Shown here: one piece after another, positions 32,411-52,700 of the stretch | How the letters are laid out: every line of letters begins with the position of its first letter | How positions within the stretch are numbered: the stretch's first letter is position 1 | From: Blastocystis sp. Blastoise | Taxonomy: Eukaryota > Sar > Bigyra > Opalinata > Blastocystidae | Reading direction: 5' to 3' | Assembly (NCBI GenBank): GCA_039096225.1 | Contig: JBBPEB010000024.1 | Location: 577,001 to 641,000, forward strand | DNA: 64,000 nt | Position numbers and translations under genes: made by a program | Notes under the pieces: generated by a model | The model's input: the letters and a program-made list of their open reading frames with translations, nothing else | Databases searched by the model: none | Told to the model about the DNA's origin: nothing

Positions 32411-34352
32411 ATGCCAAGAGACATACAATTAGAATCAGTTTTGGATCCAAAGAAGTATGTAGAAGAAGGAATGATTACATTTCATGGGAAAGAAGGAAAA
32501 CTTCATTGCTCGATATCAAAAGAGCGTTTAGTTCTATATCCTGAAAGTGAGTTCTACAAAATTTGGCTTAAAGGAGATGATAACGGTACTAAAGAGTTTT
32601 CTACAGGATGTCCTGAGCGTAATTTGGATTTGATCATTTATCATATGAAAGGGAACCGTATAGATATTGATATGAAATCAAATGATGATCTTATACTGTT
32701 ATCTAAGGATTTTTCAGCTATGAAACTAAATGTTCCTGATTATATAACAAATAGAATTTCGAATGAGAAATGGAATGATGGTTCTAAAGGTATATATTGT
32801 TATTTAGCTAAAGTAAATAATGATAATACTGAACAAATGAAATTATTAAATAAATTATCATCAATGATTATAAATATGAATAATAGTATAAATGAATTAA
32901 AAACTCAAATAATAGATATAAAGAATGATAATAATTTACTTAGAGATACAATTCAAGATTTACAAAAAGATAATACTTTATTAATACGTAATAATAATAC
33001 ATTAAAAAATTCATTTAATAAATTAACAATAGCTATGAATGAATATAAAAATAATAATTGTAATCAACAAATAAAGTATAAAGAAAATATAATTGAAAAT
33101 ATTATTAAGAATGATCAATGTGATAGTAACATTCAAGATAATAATAATAAAGATGATAATAATGATAAAGAAGATAATAATAATAAAGAAGATAATAATA
33201 AAGATGATAATAATAATAAAGAAGATAATAAAGAAGATAATAATAATAATAAAGAAGATAATAATAATAATAAAGATGATAATAAAGATTATAATGATAA
33301 TAAAGAAGATAATAAAGAAGATAATGATAATAAAAATAATAATGATAATAAAGAAGATGCTAATAAAGAAGATAATAAAGAAGATAATAATAATAATAAA
33401 GAAGATAATAATAATAATAAAGAAGATAATAATAAAGAAGATGATAATAAAGAAGATGATAATAAAGAAGATAATAAAGATAATAATAATAAAGAAGATA
33501 ATAATAAAAAAGATAATAATAATAATAAAGAAGATAATAAAGATAATAATAATAAAGAAGATAATAAAGATAATAATAATAAAGAAGATAATAAAGATAA
33601 TAATAATAATAATGCTTCCATATCTATGTCAACTTCTATCGGATTTGAAGATAGTTCTATTATTACTATGAATGATGATTATTTAAATATATTTATAAAT
33701 TGGTTTGGTAAAGAGAAAAAATGGAAATTATTATTTAGGTATATATATTATATATATATTTAATTCTCATTATATATATAGAGCAAGTGAACATAATTAT
33801 TTAGCAAGTGAATTTCATAAATATTGTGATTATGAAGGAGAAACAATTACTATAATAAAACATATAGGTCATGATAATAAGATTAATATATTTGGAGGAT
33901 ATACAAATCAAAATTGGGAATCTAATGAATCAAGTATATAATATATAATAATAATAATAATATATAATAATAATAATATATAATAATAATAATAATAGTT
34001 TTATATATAATAATATTATTATATTCTATATATAGTATGTCAATCATATTCAAAAGAATTCTTATTTACATTAAGTAATGAACATAATATTCCTCCTACT
34101 CAATATCTATATACTGATACTAATAAAGGTTATGGTATTACTTGCTCTTCTTTATGGGGACCTACGTTTGGTTATGCTGATATTTATATAGCTGATAATT
34201 GTCATAATAATAATGATTCAACTTGTCATGCATATTCTTATGGTATAATAAATACTTCTCAAAAATCATCATTATTTGTCAATACGAATGATTGTGATAC
34301 TGCTAATTTATTTACTGTTGAAGATTATGAAGTTTGGAGAATCAATGAATAA
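32411..34352 (+). CDS. BTB-TLDc domain protein (paralogue 2)
   Basis: Three exons: 32411-33738, 33782-33933 and 34036-34352. Residues about 15-110 resemble a BTB/T1 fold (LHCSISKERLVLYPESEFYK, then ERNLDLIIYHMKG). A predicted coiled segment and an Asn/Lys/Glu/Asp low-complexity stretch follow. The C-terminal third is a TLDc domain: KKWKLLFR, ASEHNYLASEFHKYCDYEGE, NIFGGYTNQNW, FLFTLSNEHNIPPTQY, GPTFGYADIYIADNC and the closing V-E-D-Y-E-V-W. TLDc proteins of the OXR1/NCOA7 type act on the V-ATPase or in oxidative-stress resistance; BTB-TLDc fusions are common as expanded families in some protists and fungi, so the specific role stays open. It lies 800 bases upstream of a BTB/LRR-like gene on the same strand. 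An intron interrupts LLFR^ASE, absent from the 41-43 kb copy. Confidence 0.85.
33137..33612 (+). repeat. Coding minisatellite, (N-N-N-K-E-D)n
   Basis: Variable-length units built from AAT, AAA, GAA/GAT codons, typical unit AATAATAAAGAAGAT, encode about 155 residues of Asn, Lys, Glu and Asp in the BTB-TLDc paralogue 2. The other TLDc copies lack it, so it is a lineage-specific expansion between the coiled segment and the TLDc domain. Confidence 0.9.
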
Positions 34353-35151
34353 TTTTATTAAATTTATTTATATTATTCTTATTATATATATTTATTATTA
34401 TATATTTTCATTTCATTGTATAGTATATTCATCGATTTTCTTCTGATTTTACCTCGTTTTGTTTCTTTTTTTTAAACTTTTCTTATTTTTTTAAAACTTA
34501 AACAGTTATCACCGTCCATATCTGTAACATCTTGCCGAATCATATAATATAATAAACCCATTAAATTCAAATACTTAATTGAACGAAATGAAAATTATTT
34601 TTTATTCAGACAATCTTATATGTATACGTAGAATATCATTAGCAGAGCATCCTATCACTATGGATGACTTTCAAACAAAATATTACTAACTTCAAAATAT
34701 AATTAGTACTTAATTTAGTTTAAGTTCATCTAAAAATGACATAATTCAAATTAAACATAGATATATGCAATCAATGAAAAGAATAATAATAATTTTTTAT
34801 GTTTGATTGTGTCTATACGCAGTTGTTGATAAACTAATTGTTTTTTTGAATAAAAAAAATAAATGAAAAAATTAAAATTATAGCTTTAAAACAATTGATC
34901 TCCATGGGAAATTACACATTTTTGTGTTTTTTTTTGTTGTTTCAGTATAGATTTTTATGAATTATTTATAAAAAACGTGGCTTAAAATTTTTGTTCAAAC
35001 TAGAATAGAATAATATTTTTAAATTTTTGGATTTGTTAGACACGAAAATCGGAGTATCTAACGTTTGTCTATAGTAATTTTTTCTTAGTTTTTTCTTGAG
35101 ATTTAGAATCCTATAATTCATTACTATTCTGACGTACTTTCCGTTCATTGA
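34353..35151. other. Intergenic region between TLDc and BTB/LRR-like genes
   Basis: 800 bases with poly-T runs, no supported frame and no recognisable RNA gene. It should contain the promoter of the following gene. Confidence 0.5.
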
Positions 35152-40724
<5,573 letters not shown>

Positions 40725-41330
40725 TACTATATTTATATATATTTTAAGTAAAATATATTCTTATGAAACAATATTATTTTATTATATGTATATTAATACT
40801 TTTTTATGTTTTTTTCAATTTCTTTTATATTTATTAATATCCATTTATATTATTACAGGTATCATTACTTGCTTTTTTTATCAATTGTAACTTTTTTCAA
40901 AATTTTTTTTTTGAATATAATATGTTTTATATATTTAATTTCTTTTAGTAATGAAAAATAATAGCTGTTTAAACTCATAATTTATATATATATTTTTTAA
41001 ATTTTTCTTACCTTGTTATACTATTGAAGAATTTTTTATTATTATTATTTCTATAATATAAAAAGAAAAAAGGTGTTTATTATAATATTAATGGTTTATG
41101 TAAAAAAAAAACATTTAATATATTTATAAAAAATATTTTTGCGTATTTTTATAGCTATTGATAATTATAATAAGAATAAATAGCAACAAATATTATATAT
41201 ATAGTTAATTAAGAATTGTAATTAAAAATAAATTAATATATGTATATATAATGATATAATATTAAAAAGAGAAATGTAAAAAAAACAAAATAATTATATA
41301 TATATAAAAGAAGCATATATATTATTAGTA
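40725..41330. other. Intergenic region between convergent genes
   Basis: 600 bases of AT-rich sequence between the ends of the plus-strand BTB/LRR-like gene and the minus-strand TLDc gene; homopolymer T and A runs only. Confidence 0.55.
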
Positions 41331-42861
41331 TTAAGCTCTTCCCCAAACTTTATATTCTTCTACTATAAAACTATTAGTAGAATTCTTATTATTAGTATTT
41401 ACAAATAATGAATGTGTTTGAGGAGTATTAATAGATATAAATAAACAAAACTTATTTCATGTATTAGCCTGACTTGTATAACTATTATTATATATTACTA
41501 TATCTTTATCTCTAAATATAGGATCAAAAACAAAATTATATATATATCTAACAAAACTATTATGTAGATATTGAGTAGGAGGAATATTATATTCATTACT
41601 TAATGTAAATAGAAATTTTTTAAAAGGAGATTTCTCATCTATAAAGAAAAATATAAAATAATATTATAAAATAGAGAATTATACTAACTGAATCAGCCCA
41701 ACTTTGATCTGTATATCCTCCAAATATATTCATATGATTATTATGACCTATATGCTTAATAAGAGTAACTGTTTCTCCTTGATTATCACAATATTTATGA
41801 AATTCACTTGCTTTATATTCATGTTCACTTGCTCTAAATAATAATTTCCATTTCTTTTCTTTACCAAGCCAATTCACTAAAGGAGTTTCAAAGCATTTCT
41901 TATTAATAATCTTTGAATCTGCGAATACAATTGGCTTTCCATTCATATCTACTTTAACAGCATCTTTTCCTTCATCTCCAAATAGACTATACATTTCATT
42001 CTCTAATACTTTGTTATTCATAATTTCATTATTTTTATCATCAATAAAAAGACATTCATTACGTGCAAAATAATTAATATAATCAGTATATTTATAATTC
42101 ATCTTCATAAACCATTCATTCTTATCCTCATCATAATCTACATATCCATCATCATATTCATTAATAATTTTAGTCCATAATCCATTCTTCTTTAAATAGC
42201 TAGTTATTATATCATCTTTCTTATCATTTACATAAAGAACAACATCATCATCTTCTTCATATTTCTTAATATTATAATCTCTTTGGTAATGAACTGTAGT
42301 TAATTCTTCGGGAATAGGTAAGCAACAGTATTCAAATAAATCTAATAATTCAAGTTGATCTTTAAAATCTAATTGATCAACATTAATTGGTTTATTCATT
42401 AAAGAATCAATTAATAAAGGAAAAAGTGTTTCATCACCATGATAATCAAAAAATATAGTACCATCAACACTTCTTTGATCTTCTTGAGAATATTCATACA
42501 GAAGACTACCTACTAAACTATTTGTTACTCTTTTAGGAAGAGAATAAACTGGACCATTACTTGTAAATCGAATATAATCAATTCCATTATCATTATTATT
42601 CATAGTAGCATCATATTCATGAACATATGAAGATTCTTGGATAATTACATGTGGATCATCGCCATTCTTATCATTCATTCCTTCACAATTTCTTGTTAAT
42701 CGATTCACTAATTCATTTATGGATTCACCTGAATGAATACAAAAACTTATTGACTTACTTAAAATACCAATCAAATCACCAATCAGTCTTTCAAAATGAA
42801 TTACATCCTTCTGAATATCACCTATCTTATTACCATCAAATTCTACCTTCTCTTTCACCAT
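41331..42861 (-). CDS. BTB-TLDc domain protein (paralogue 3), with a TGA near the C terminus
   Basis: Exon 1 is 42861-41685, exon 2 starts at 41638 after a 46-nt GTATAA...TAG intron. It begins MVKEKVEFDGNKIGDIQ, the sequence from which paralogue 1 decayed. A BTB/T1-like domain lies at about residues 110-190 (TIFFDYHGDETLFPLLIDSL, LLDLFEYCCLPIPEE). The TLDc domain has KKWKLLFRASEHEYKASEF, CDNQGETVTLIKHIG and NIFGGYTDQSW. Exon 2 continues with FLFTLSNEYNIPPTQY and ends VEEYKVWGRA-TAA. An in-frame TGA at 41457-41459 lies about 40 codons before that TAA, and the frame beyond it is still clearly TLDc-like. The copy is therefore either recently truncated, read through, or carries a sequence error. 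Unlike paralogues 1 and 2 it has no intron at LLFR^ASE. Confidence 0.83.
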
Positions 42862-43939
42862 TCTTAATAATAAAAGGAGTAAAAGAACATTGAAAGCCTT
42901 TTTGAATTAAAATTATGAAACTTTATTCTTTTATAGCGTAAAAATTAATAATAATCGCAACAATTTATAAAAGACCTTTCTTTCATAAATTCACGACTAT
43001 TTTTGATTTAATGACTTGAATCTTAAAACTAATCATGATTTTAATTTAATTAACATTCATTCTTTTCATTTCCTTATTATTCAATAAATTTGAATTTATA
43101 GTAAGAATTACTTTATTTTGTTACTTATAAATTGTTATGATCTACAAGAATAGCATTAAAATAAATCAAAATAAACACTTATTATCATTCTTCATTCCAT
43201 TAGTTGTGGTAATAAGTCTATTCTATATTGATTATTAATCATGATACTATGAGTGTTATTGATTCATATAGATGACTTCTGAATTCCTTTCTTTTATTTA
43301 CATTTTGGTTTTTCATCTTCTTTATAAAATCTGTTTGATCATCAATTTATATTCAGTATTACTCAAATAATTATAATTCATATGAATCACTTATCTAGGT
43401 TATGATAATGATGCTTTTTGATAATTATTCCAATTGATTCCTATATTTGTGTTTTTATATATTTAATATATATAAATTATGTTTATAATGAATTTCTCTA
43501 TTCATTAAATATGACTTTATTTCCTTGAATGTTAATATCCTTCACATTATTCGAAAATTCATTATCTTCTCTTTTTTTTATTTTTAAAGAAATTAATCAT
43601 GATATATAGTATACTGTTAGAATTATTATATGAATAAGTATATTATCTCTTTCAAAACAGTTATTATAATCTATTTTTTAGTGTACTATAAAAAAGTACA
43701 GAATAAACAAAATAAAACCATGAATTCATAACAAATAATAATAAGATATTATATTAAAAATAAAAAAATATTAAAAAACTAACATATATAATTAATAATG
43801 GCTACTATTCCATTATTGTCAAATCAAATAATACAATTAGATATATATAATTAATTGAAATTTAAATTGATATTTTTAAAAAAATAATGAATATAAATAT
43901 ATACTACAAATAGCAACATAAAAAAACATATAAAAAAAT
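42862..43939. other. Intergenic region between two minus-strand genes
   Basis: About 1.1 kb, slightly less repetitive than other gaps, with no open frame of note. I looked for a decayed TLDc copy here and could not read one convincingly. Confidence 0.5.
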
Positions 43940-45101
43940 TTAATATATTTTTTTGAATTTATACTTTACTTGATTTTCCTGAATAAATGAAGAGTTTTTT
44001 AATTGTTGCTCATATATATTTATTAATTCATCTGAAATATCATTACCTATACAAAACATTATCAATATGTATATATAGATATAATTGTATTCTATATACG
44101 GTTATAAATAATAAACTCCCTCAATTTTGGGATTTTTCCAGTAGCTATAAAGTCGATCAATTTTGATAGGTTTTCCTTATAATGAATATCTAGAAGAAAA
44201 AATAGTGAAGGTTTCTAGTATATAAATACTTATTTTAAAACTTTTTAAATATTGAGTTTTATTGTCATTTATGCAATCAAATAATGTTTCTATCTCATAT
44301 TTATTCATCACTTTATCTATATATATATAAATATAAATATGCTACGACAATAGTTATACTTTGAGAACCAACTAATGTATCTATAAATGAATTCTTATCA
44401 TATTTACATCGAAGAATAGAAGTATTATGATCATAAATATATTTAGTATAATTAATATCTATAGAATCATAAAATTAATGAATATGATAATATTATTTAT
44501 ATTAACTTACCCATTAATTGAATACTAGTTGATAATGGAAAGTTATTATGATTAATATACGTACATATCGTTTGAAAAAAATCTTTCAGCCAGTCTTTAT
44601 TCAAGTTACCTATGAATATATATATATATTTAATAAAAATAATTATTATATAACAAAGAAATCAAACATAAAGATTTATGATGTATAATATATTATTATT
44701 ACTATTAATATATACAAATATCGATAGATTTCAATTTAGGGAAATTATTTGTAGTATATAGTTCACAAAAGTTTTCATCTGGTATGTCATTAATGTCTAG
44801 AATAATATTTATAAAGAAAGAAATTGATATAGTATATCCTATAATTAAAGCATATATATACTTAAATATAATTCAGTTGCATTATGAAAACAACCTTTGA
44901 GAATTAATCGATTTATAGCAGTCATAGAACAATCTAATAAAAATAATAAATCCAATTAATTATTATTATTAAATATAAAAATTATATATATATATATAAT
45001 ATACCTTTTATTCTAACAATAGAAGCCTTTGAAATTATTTTGTCCAATATATTCTCGAATACAGGTAAATATTCAGAGGTTAAGAATACGCTAATAGAAT
45101 T

Positions 45102-45173
<72 letters not shown>

Positions 45174-45438
45174 ATATATTAAAATATATATATACAATCA
45201 ATGGTTAATTCATGAAGAGAATTTATTTTATTATCATTAAATATATTTGATATCCATTCTAAAGATTCTAAATTCATAATTCCATTAACTATATATATTA
45301 TATAAAGTATAGTAATAATAATATATAAATAAAGAGTATACATGTAACACTTAAATAGTTCAAATGTTGTAATATATTACTCTTTAAAAAACTTTCTAAA
45401 GATTTTTTTGTATCTTCATTTATATAGTCTATAAATAA

Positions 45439-45502
<64 letters not shown>

Positions 45503-47812
45503 TGAATACATCCGAATGTAATACGTAAACGATCAATATTTTGATAATCATTGTCAAAATTATCTAATTTTTTGGTATTTATAAAATCAGAACTATCAAC
45601 TTTATAGTATATGAATATATTTAATATATAACATATAAAATAATATATTAAATATAAATAATAAACATTTATACTATCAAGTTTAGAAATAGAAATAAGA
45701 TTCTTCTTAAGTAATGTCTTTAAATGTGGTAAAGAATAGATAAACGTATCTATATAAAAAAAGAAGAATTATATAGAGAATGTGATATTATTAACTACAT
45801 ATATACTATATAACTGTGTAGAAACTTCATCAATACGAATTGATTGAGTATAAACTAGATTATCCAAGAGATTAACTATTTCCTCCTTATCGTTGATACC
45901 AGCTCTATTTAATTTAATAGTATCAATTATAGACATTAAATCCATAGGAAACAAAAGCATAAAATTGTCAGTAGCTAGAATAAAATGAATATATAATTAA
46001 TTAATATATAAATATACTTATTTCACTATCGTAATTGATAATATGTAATTTTGGGAAACATTCTTTCTTTAACTTAGATAATAAAAATGATCCTATAATT
46101 ATATTTACAATTATATTATATTATATTATATTATATTATATTATATTATATTATATTATATTATATTATATTATATTATATTATATATATCTACTTTCAT
46201 TATAGATGAGTTCAGTAACATTTGGAAATACATGAGTTGCCATTATTTTATTAAATCGATTATAATCAATTTTATCAGCTAATATTCTAACTATATTAAA
46301 TAATAATATAGAGTAATAGTATTGTAATAATAACTAGACACAAATACTCCACGTTAAACTTAATGTAGTTAAAGAATCAAAATTACCCACTTCTAATGAT
46401 TTTATAATAATCATAGCGTCATTTTCAGAATATGAATAAACTAATGTTTAATATTATATTTATAATGTATTTATTTACATCCATTAAACTCGATTTCTGA
46501 AAGAGATAAATAAGAACAAAGTTGTAATAATTGAGACATACCCAATTTTGAAGATATTTCATCAATACTAATTAGTATATATATATAGAAGAATAAATTA
46601 ATGATATCAAAAATTTTATATATGAACATACTACATTTTTTTATGCTTTTTATGATCTATATATATAAGAATTATTAATGAAAATATTTTATTCTATATA
46701 TATATGTACTATCAAATGTAATTCTAGCCATATCTTTAAATTTATTATAACAAGCCATGTCACTATTTTTAACTTTTGAATAATCATTTGTGTATATAGC
46801 TTCAGTAATAGTATTTCTATCCAATTTGGGTAATTGACTATTTTTTCTACTTTTACTACAAGAAACAATCAAATCATTGGAATAATATATAGGATTGGTA
46901 TCTAAAGAAGAGATATTATTATATTTATTCATTTCTGATTCTTTGTAATAATCATATTCTTCAGGTTTTTTTGTTTCAGAATCATCACTATAGGATTGAC
47001 GAGCAGATTTTATTTTATATTCATCACTTCTTTGATTCAATAATAATCCATTTTTTGTTTGTTTTGTTGTTACTATTATAATTAATAATAGTAATTATAT
47101 GATATATATATATACCATATATAATTAATTCTTCTAAAGAAGGGAATATATCTTTAATACATGATGGACATATATATTCTAATGGAATATTTGAGTCATA
47201 ATCATCTATATATATTATCATTTATAATATATATATACATTCAATTCTAATATTAGTAATATTTATCATCTTGAAAAGAAGAGAATAATATAATAATTTA
47301 TCTTTTCGTTGAGGTGTCAATAATCCTATATATATATTATTTGTAAAGAAAAATATAAAATTACCTTTCATGATTATTTTTTTTTTAATTGTGTTAAATA
47401 GATCTATAGGAGTATCATATAACAGTCTTTTAGTTGTATCTCCTTCAAATATCTCATAATTATTTTCTTTAAAATATTCAATAAATAATTCTTTAATATG
47501 GAAGACTAAATCACTTTGAATTTCATCATCAAGTCTAGCTGAATATTCATAAAGTGTTTTATATATATCATAACTTTCTTGTAGATTTAAAGAAGAAATA
47601 TCTTTATTTTCATCATTAAAAAAGGAAACCACTTTTTCCATATGAAAAGGAAGCATATCTATATAATAGCTGCCATCATCATATTTCTCAGAGTGTTGAA
47701 TAATATCATGAAATAATGATTGAGTATTCTTCTTAATAAATTCTCCAGGAATCCACAACTGCGTCTCATCTTGAAATGTAAATAAATCTAAATATAAATT
47801 AATTTTTTTCAT
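43940..47812 (-). CDS. BTB-like/LRR-like multi-exon protein (member 3)
   Basis: Starts at ATG 47812 with MKKINLYLDLFTFQDETQLW. The first exon (47812 to about 47366) encodes the family's BTB-like domain (YYIDMLPFHMEKVVSFFNDE, then SLNLQESYDIYKTLYEYSAR). About twenty short exons follow, many ending with a LEELIIYG or similar repeat end (for example CPSCIKDIFPSLEELIIYG at about 47.1 kb), to the last exon ISDELINIYEQQLKNSSF and TAA at 43940-43942. Introns are TA-rich, the longest tracts at 45105-45166 and 45439-45498. An unusual exon near 46.7-47.0 kb is Ser/Asn/Lys-rich instead of LRR-like. The gene precedes TLDc paralogue 3 on the same strand with 1.1 kb between them. Molecular role unknown; some BTB-LRR-type proteins serve as Cullin-3 adaptors, but nothing here proves that. 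Confidence 0.63.
46110..46184 (-). repeat. (TTATA)n pentanucleotide tract in an intron
   Basis: About 15 tandem TTATA units in an intron of the BTB/LRR-like member 3. Confidence 0.9.
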
Positions 47813-48826
47813 TCATATTCAAATACATTTTTCTTCAGCTGGTTCGGCTACACTTTCTGACATGGCTTTTTAAACTAAATAAATATAAAGATCACAAAAT
47901 GATATAGAAAAATAACAATATTTTATATATATAATATGTAGATTCATGGAATTTACGGTGTTAAATAAGAAAATAATATTTATTTCAATTATTTAAGAAT
48001 AATAAATAAAAAATTAATGTAGAATAAGTTTTTTCTCTCTTTTATCTCACTATTAGCTTTCTTCTAGTATTTCTTTTTTTTATAGTCACAAAAATAAATC
48101 ATGATTATTCTAAAATATATGCTTTATAATTATAGATTTCCCATGATTTAAAACAAAAATAATCATGATTTTTAATTTTTATTTATTATTTAGTTTAGAT
48201 GTTAATTTAGGTGCTACAATTAAAATATTTTTCATTAATTGAATTTATTAGGTTATATTGATTTCTCCTGATTTATTTAGAATATAATGAGACCATAACA
48301 AGGTAATTATTGAGAATCAACTTTTATTATATTTATTTCCAGTTAATTTATTATTTACATTATGTTACTATAAGTATAATAAATAATATCAGAACATTCT
48401 AAAATTAAATTATTCTTCTTTATTTCCATTTGGAAGAATTAACTTATAATAAACCAAGATTTTAAGCATCTGAATTGTTTAAAGAACTTAATAAAGTAGA
48501 ATCAATATTTCTTTTTATTATTCTAATATAGAAGAAGTCAAAATAATCAAAATGATATCTTCAAAATGTAATTATCATAGAATCTAATTGTAATTATAAT
48601 GATAAAATAATTATCATTTAGTCTAATTCTGTTTTTTTTAAATAAAAGAGTTTTTTGTCGTTAAAACTATAAAAACAAGGAATAGTATGAACAATGTTAT
48701 TGTATTTATTAATATATATAGATTTGAGTATAACTTAATTAATATTTATATCATAAAAAAACAATAATTAAGCAACTAAAAAAATTTAATACATTAATAT
48801 ATATATAAATAACAACAATTTTAACT
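47813..48826. other. Intergenic region, possible TLDc relic near 48.42-48.53 kb
   Basis: AT-rich. On the plus strand at about 48455-48520 the translation ASELFKELNKVESI resembles the TLDc stretch ASEFHKYCDNQGETV in spacing and several residues, preceded by a stop. This is too short to be called a pseudogene; no other feature is visible. Confidence 0.35.
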
Positions 48827-49745
48827 TTACTCTTTATTTTCATTTTCGTCGATAGTTGAAATAGAAGAAATAGAACCATCTTTCTTTATATCATTTTGTA
48901 AATGAGGAATAAACACAGGAGGACTATAAGCTTTATTATCAAGTTCCTGTTGAATATCAAGATCCGAAGGAATAACAGTTCGACTAATACGATTTATAGG
49001 AGATATACTATTATTTCTATTAGAACTTGTTATTAAAGTATTCTTATTCTTTTGTTTCTTTGATTTCTCTTTATGATTCGAGACTTTTGTTTTTTTAGAT
49101 TTTCTCTCCTCATTATTATTTTTATTCTCATTATTATTCTTATTATTTTCAATAATATTTTCATTATTAGTATGAGAATGAGACAAAGAAATAGGATATA
49201 TTAATGGATTAGGAGAGGATAATGGGTTTTGAGATGAATATCCTGAAGAAGAAATAGAAGAAGTTCGATGTCCAGAATAATAGCCAAAAGAAGAATTTCG
49301 ATGAGAAGGAGAGACAAGAGAAGGAGAACCATTTGAACTATATCTATTATTATTCCATAAAGGAAGAGGAGATTGACTGAAATCTAATCGATAATTATTA
49401 TTTGTATATATAGGTATATGAGATAATGTATTATTAGAAGAAATAGGAATTTGATTTGATATATTGATTGATGAATCATTTAATAGTTTAGATGGATCTA
49501 TAGTAGATAGTATAGGCACAGGTATATTTGAATTATTAAGAATAGGTGAATGACCATTAGTATAAGAATGAATACCTGATCGAGTAGGAGATATAGTTGA
49601 ATTAGATATAGGATAAGGAGATGAAGAATTATTATTATTATTTAATATGATTTGAGAAGGAGTTAGATTATTATTATCATTTTGATTTATAGATTGATTA
49701 TTAATAGAAGATTGAGGAAGAATAACCATAGATTTCACACGATTT

Positions 49746-49779
<34 letters not shown>

Positions 49780-52700
49780 TTTGATTCATTTTTGATGCAT
49801 TTAGAGCATCTATATTAAGAGATCTTCTTGTTAATAATGATTTACGATCTAATATTATAGTATCCTGTAATTCATTATTTTCTTCACAATTCTTATTTAT
49901 AGTTGATGAATCGACTGGATCATGAGGAGATTTAGAATTATTATTATTATTATTATTATTATTTATAATCTTTGAATCTTCTTCTATTGGACTTTTAGAT
50001 CCTTTTTTAACTTTACGAATAATAATTTTCTTTACTTTCTTCTTATTCTTATTATCTTCATTTAAATCATTATTATTATCATCTTTTATATCTTCAATAG
50101 TTTCAGAAACAGGAGAATTACTATTTTTCTTAACAATCTTCTTTACTATACGTTTCTTAATAATCTTTTTTACTTTACGTTTAGGTTTCTCTTCTGTTGA
50201 TTCTATAGGTGTATTTGATTCATTATTATTCTCATTATTTTCTTTATGAATAATATCAATATTATTTTCATCATTATTAATTATAATATTATTTTTCTTT
50301 GATTTATAAGAATCTAAACTACTATGTTTTGATGAAGAATTAGAATTCGAATTCGATTTTGAATTTGATATAGAAACACTTGAATTCATGGATTGATGTT
50401 TAGACTCTACTATAGGTTCATGAGATATATTTAATATAGACATAGAAGCTCTAGAAGGATGATTCTGTTTTGGTGAAGATAGTATATTCATAGAAGATCT
50501 CATATTTCTTATTGTAGAAGGATCTATAGTTTTTGATAAAAATTCTCTTCTAGAATTTAAATTAAAATTATTCTTTGAATTATTTTCTTGAATATCTTCA
50601 TTATTATAATTATTATTCTTTCTTTGATTCATATTCAATAGAGTTCCTCCACGTAAGAAATTAGGATTTCCTACAACAGAATCTGCTGTGATTATCATCT
50701 TTTTATTATTATTATTAGAAAATGAATTATTATGACTATTATTACGACTATTATAAAGATGAGAGCTATCTCCACTTCCATCAATATCTAATCCCATAGA
50801 TAAATCTTCAGTATCATTACTATATAAATGATATCGATCTCTATCATGATCTCTAGAATTGAATTTATGATCAAAACTATTACTATTTTTATGATGATAT
50901 TGTGAATAGGATAAATATAAGGAAGGTCTATTAATAGAATCTTGATCATAAGTACTACAAGTACTACTCGTACGATGGAAATTATTCATTGAATAAGATC
51001 GAGTTATATTTGCATTATAATATTCATTAAATGATATTGTATGAATACTATGACTAAATAATGAATGTTCTAAATTCATATTCATAGTTGCTTGTAATAA
51101 AGGTAATAAACGTTCTTTATCATTATTATCTGTTGATTTTAAAATAGGAGATGTAGATCCTATTGTTGATGAAGGAATACTATGAGAATCAACATTATTT
51201 ATATCTATTCCTTCAGGTATATTCATATCTGTATTACTATTAATAGAAGAAGAACGTTCATTATGAATAGAAGAAGAATCACTTGAAGGAAATTGTAAGG
51301 ATATATATCCAGGAGAACTAAATGAACGAGTTAAAGAATGAGGCTGTAATTGTAATTGTTGTAAATAAGTATAATATAACTATAAAAAAAGATATTATTA
51401 TTTTATAGTAATATAATAATAATAATAAATATATACTTGTAAAGCTTTTATACGTTTAATTCTTCGTTTAATTTCTTGTTCATTTTTATTTACTATAATA
51501 GATTTTTCTTTCCATAATTCATCTTGTTTCATTTTCTGTTGAGTTTCAAAAGCATATTGATTTTCTGTTAATCGATATTTACCTCGATCTCTTAAATCAA
51601 TACCACTATTGATCCATTCTTGTGTTTCACTATGCCATTGATCTTCAATTCGATCACTTTCTTTTGTTGTCTCTAATTTCACAAAGGTCTTATTCATAAA
51701 ATCCCATCGAAATTTATATCGTAATAACATAAATAATAAATATCTATAGAAATAGATATATTATTTTTATAAATAATTTAAAATATAATAAATAAAATAA
51801 TAAAAATAATAAATAATAATTAATAAAAAAATAATTAATAAAAAACACTTACAATAAAATAATAAAACATGGAAGATAAACAAAGCAAATAATCATTGTG
51901 ATTGTATTAATTTGGAAATTTTGATTTGTATATATATAAGGATAAGATCCTTTTGATAATTTTGGTCTTATAATAATACCATAAACACCACTTTCTTTGA
52001 TATTACATAGAATCATACTTTTTTCAAATCGATATTGAATTTCATCTAAACATTCAAATTCATTTCGTTTTTCATTTAATTTAGCAATACAATGTTCATC
52101 TTCTGTAATATCTAATGGATGACGATAATAAGTATTATTCTGAAGTACACGAGGTAATAACCATACTTTACGAGGGAACATTAAATCGATCTCTATTGCA
52201 TTGATTAACGATTCTACACGTTTATTATAAATATCTATAAAAGTTAAATTTAATATTAATCCATGTTGAATTACAGGTAAATGTAAAGATAATAAAGAAG
52301 AATCATATCGAGGAGGTTCATATATAGCTATAGGTTTTCCTGAAATAAAACGTAATTCTTGAAGACGTGTATAATTATTAGCTTTATATGTATATTGATT
52401 TAATTGTGAAGATGATAATGTTGTTATGGATAAAAATATTGGTAAATTTGTAGAATGTAATTGAGCTATATAAAAATAATATATTTTATTAATTAATTAA
52501 TATATATATATATATATATACCATGAGGTGTATGTATATAACCATAAAAATCATTCGTTTGAGTATATAGAATAATTTGTTTTGATTCTTGACCTAATAA
52601 AGTAATACGATAATCATAAGGAAGTATATCTCTTGGATTTAAATATAAACATTCTGATATAGAATAATGACAACTACCATCAAAACATCTATAAATGATT

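Noticed and set aside
33093-33671. Shifted frames across the N-N-N-K-E-D minisatellite (poly Ile/Lys, poly Leu/Ser)
   Set aside because: Shadows of the coding minisatellite in the BTB-TLDc gene.
34966-35148. 60-codon minus-strand open frame in front of the BTB/LRR-like gene
   Set aside because: Short, Lys/Asn-rich by composition, no similarity recognised and it occupies the expected promoter region.
48420-48530. Possible TLDc relic (ASELFKELNKVESI)
   Set aside because: Only about 14 residues of loose similarity with a stop in front; in sequence this AT-rich, chance resemblance to Asn/Lys/Ile-rich protein is likely.
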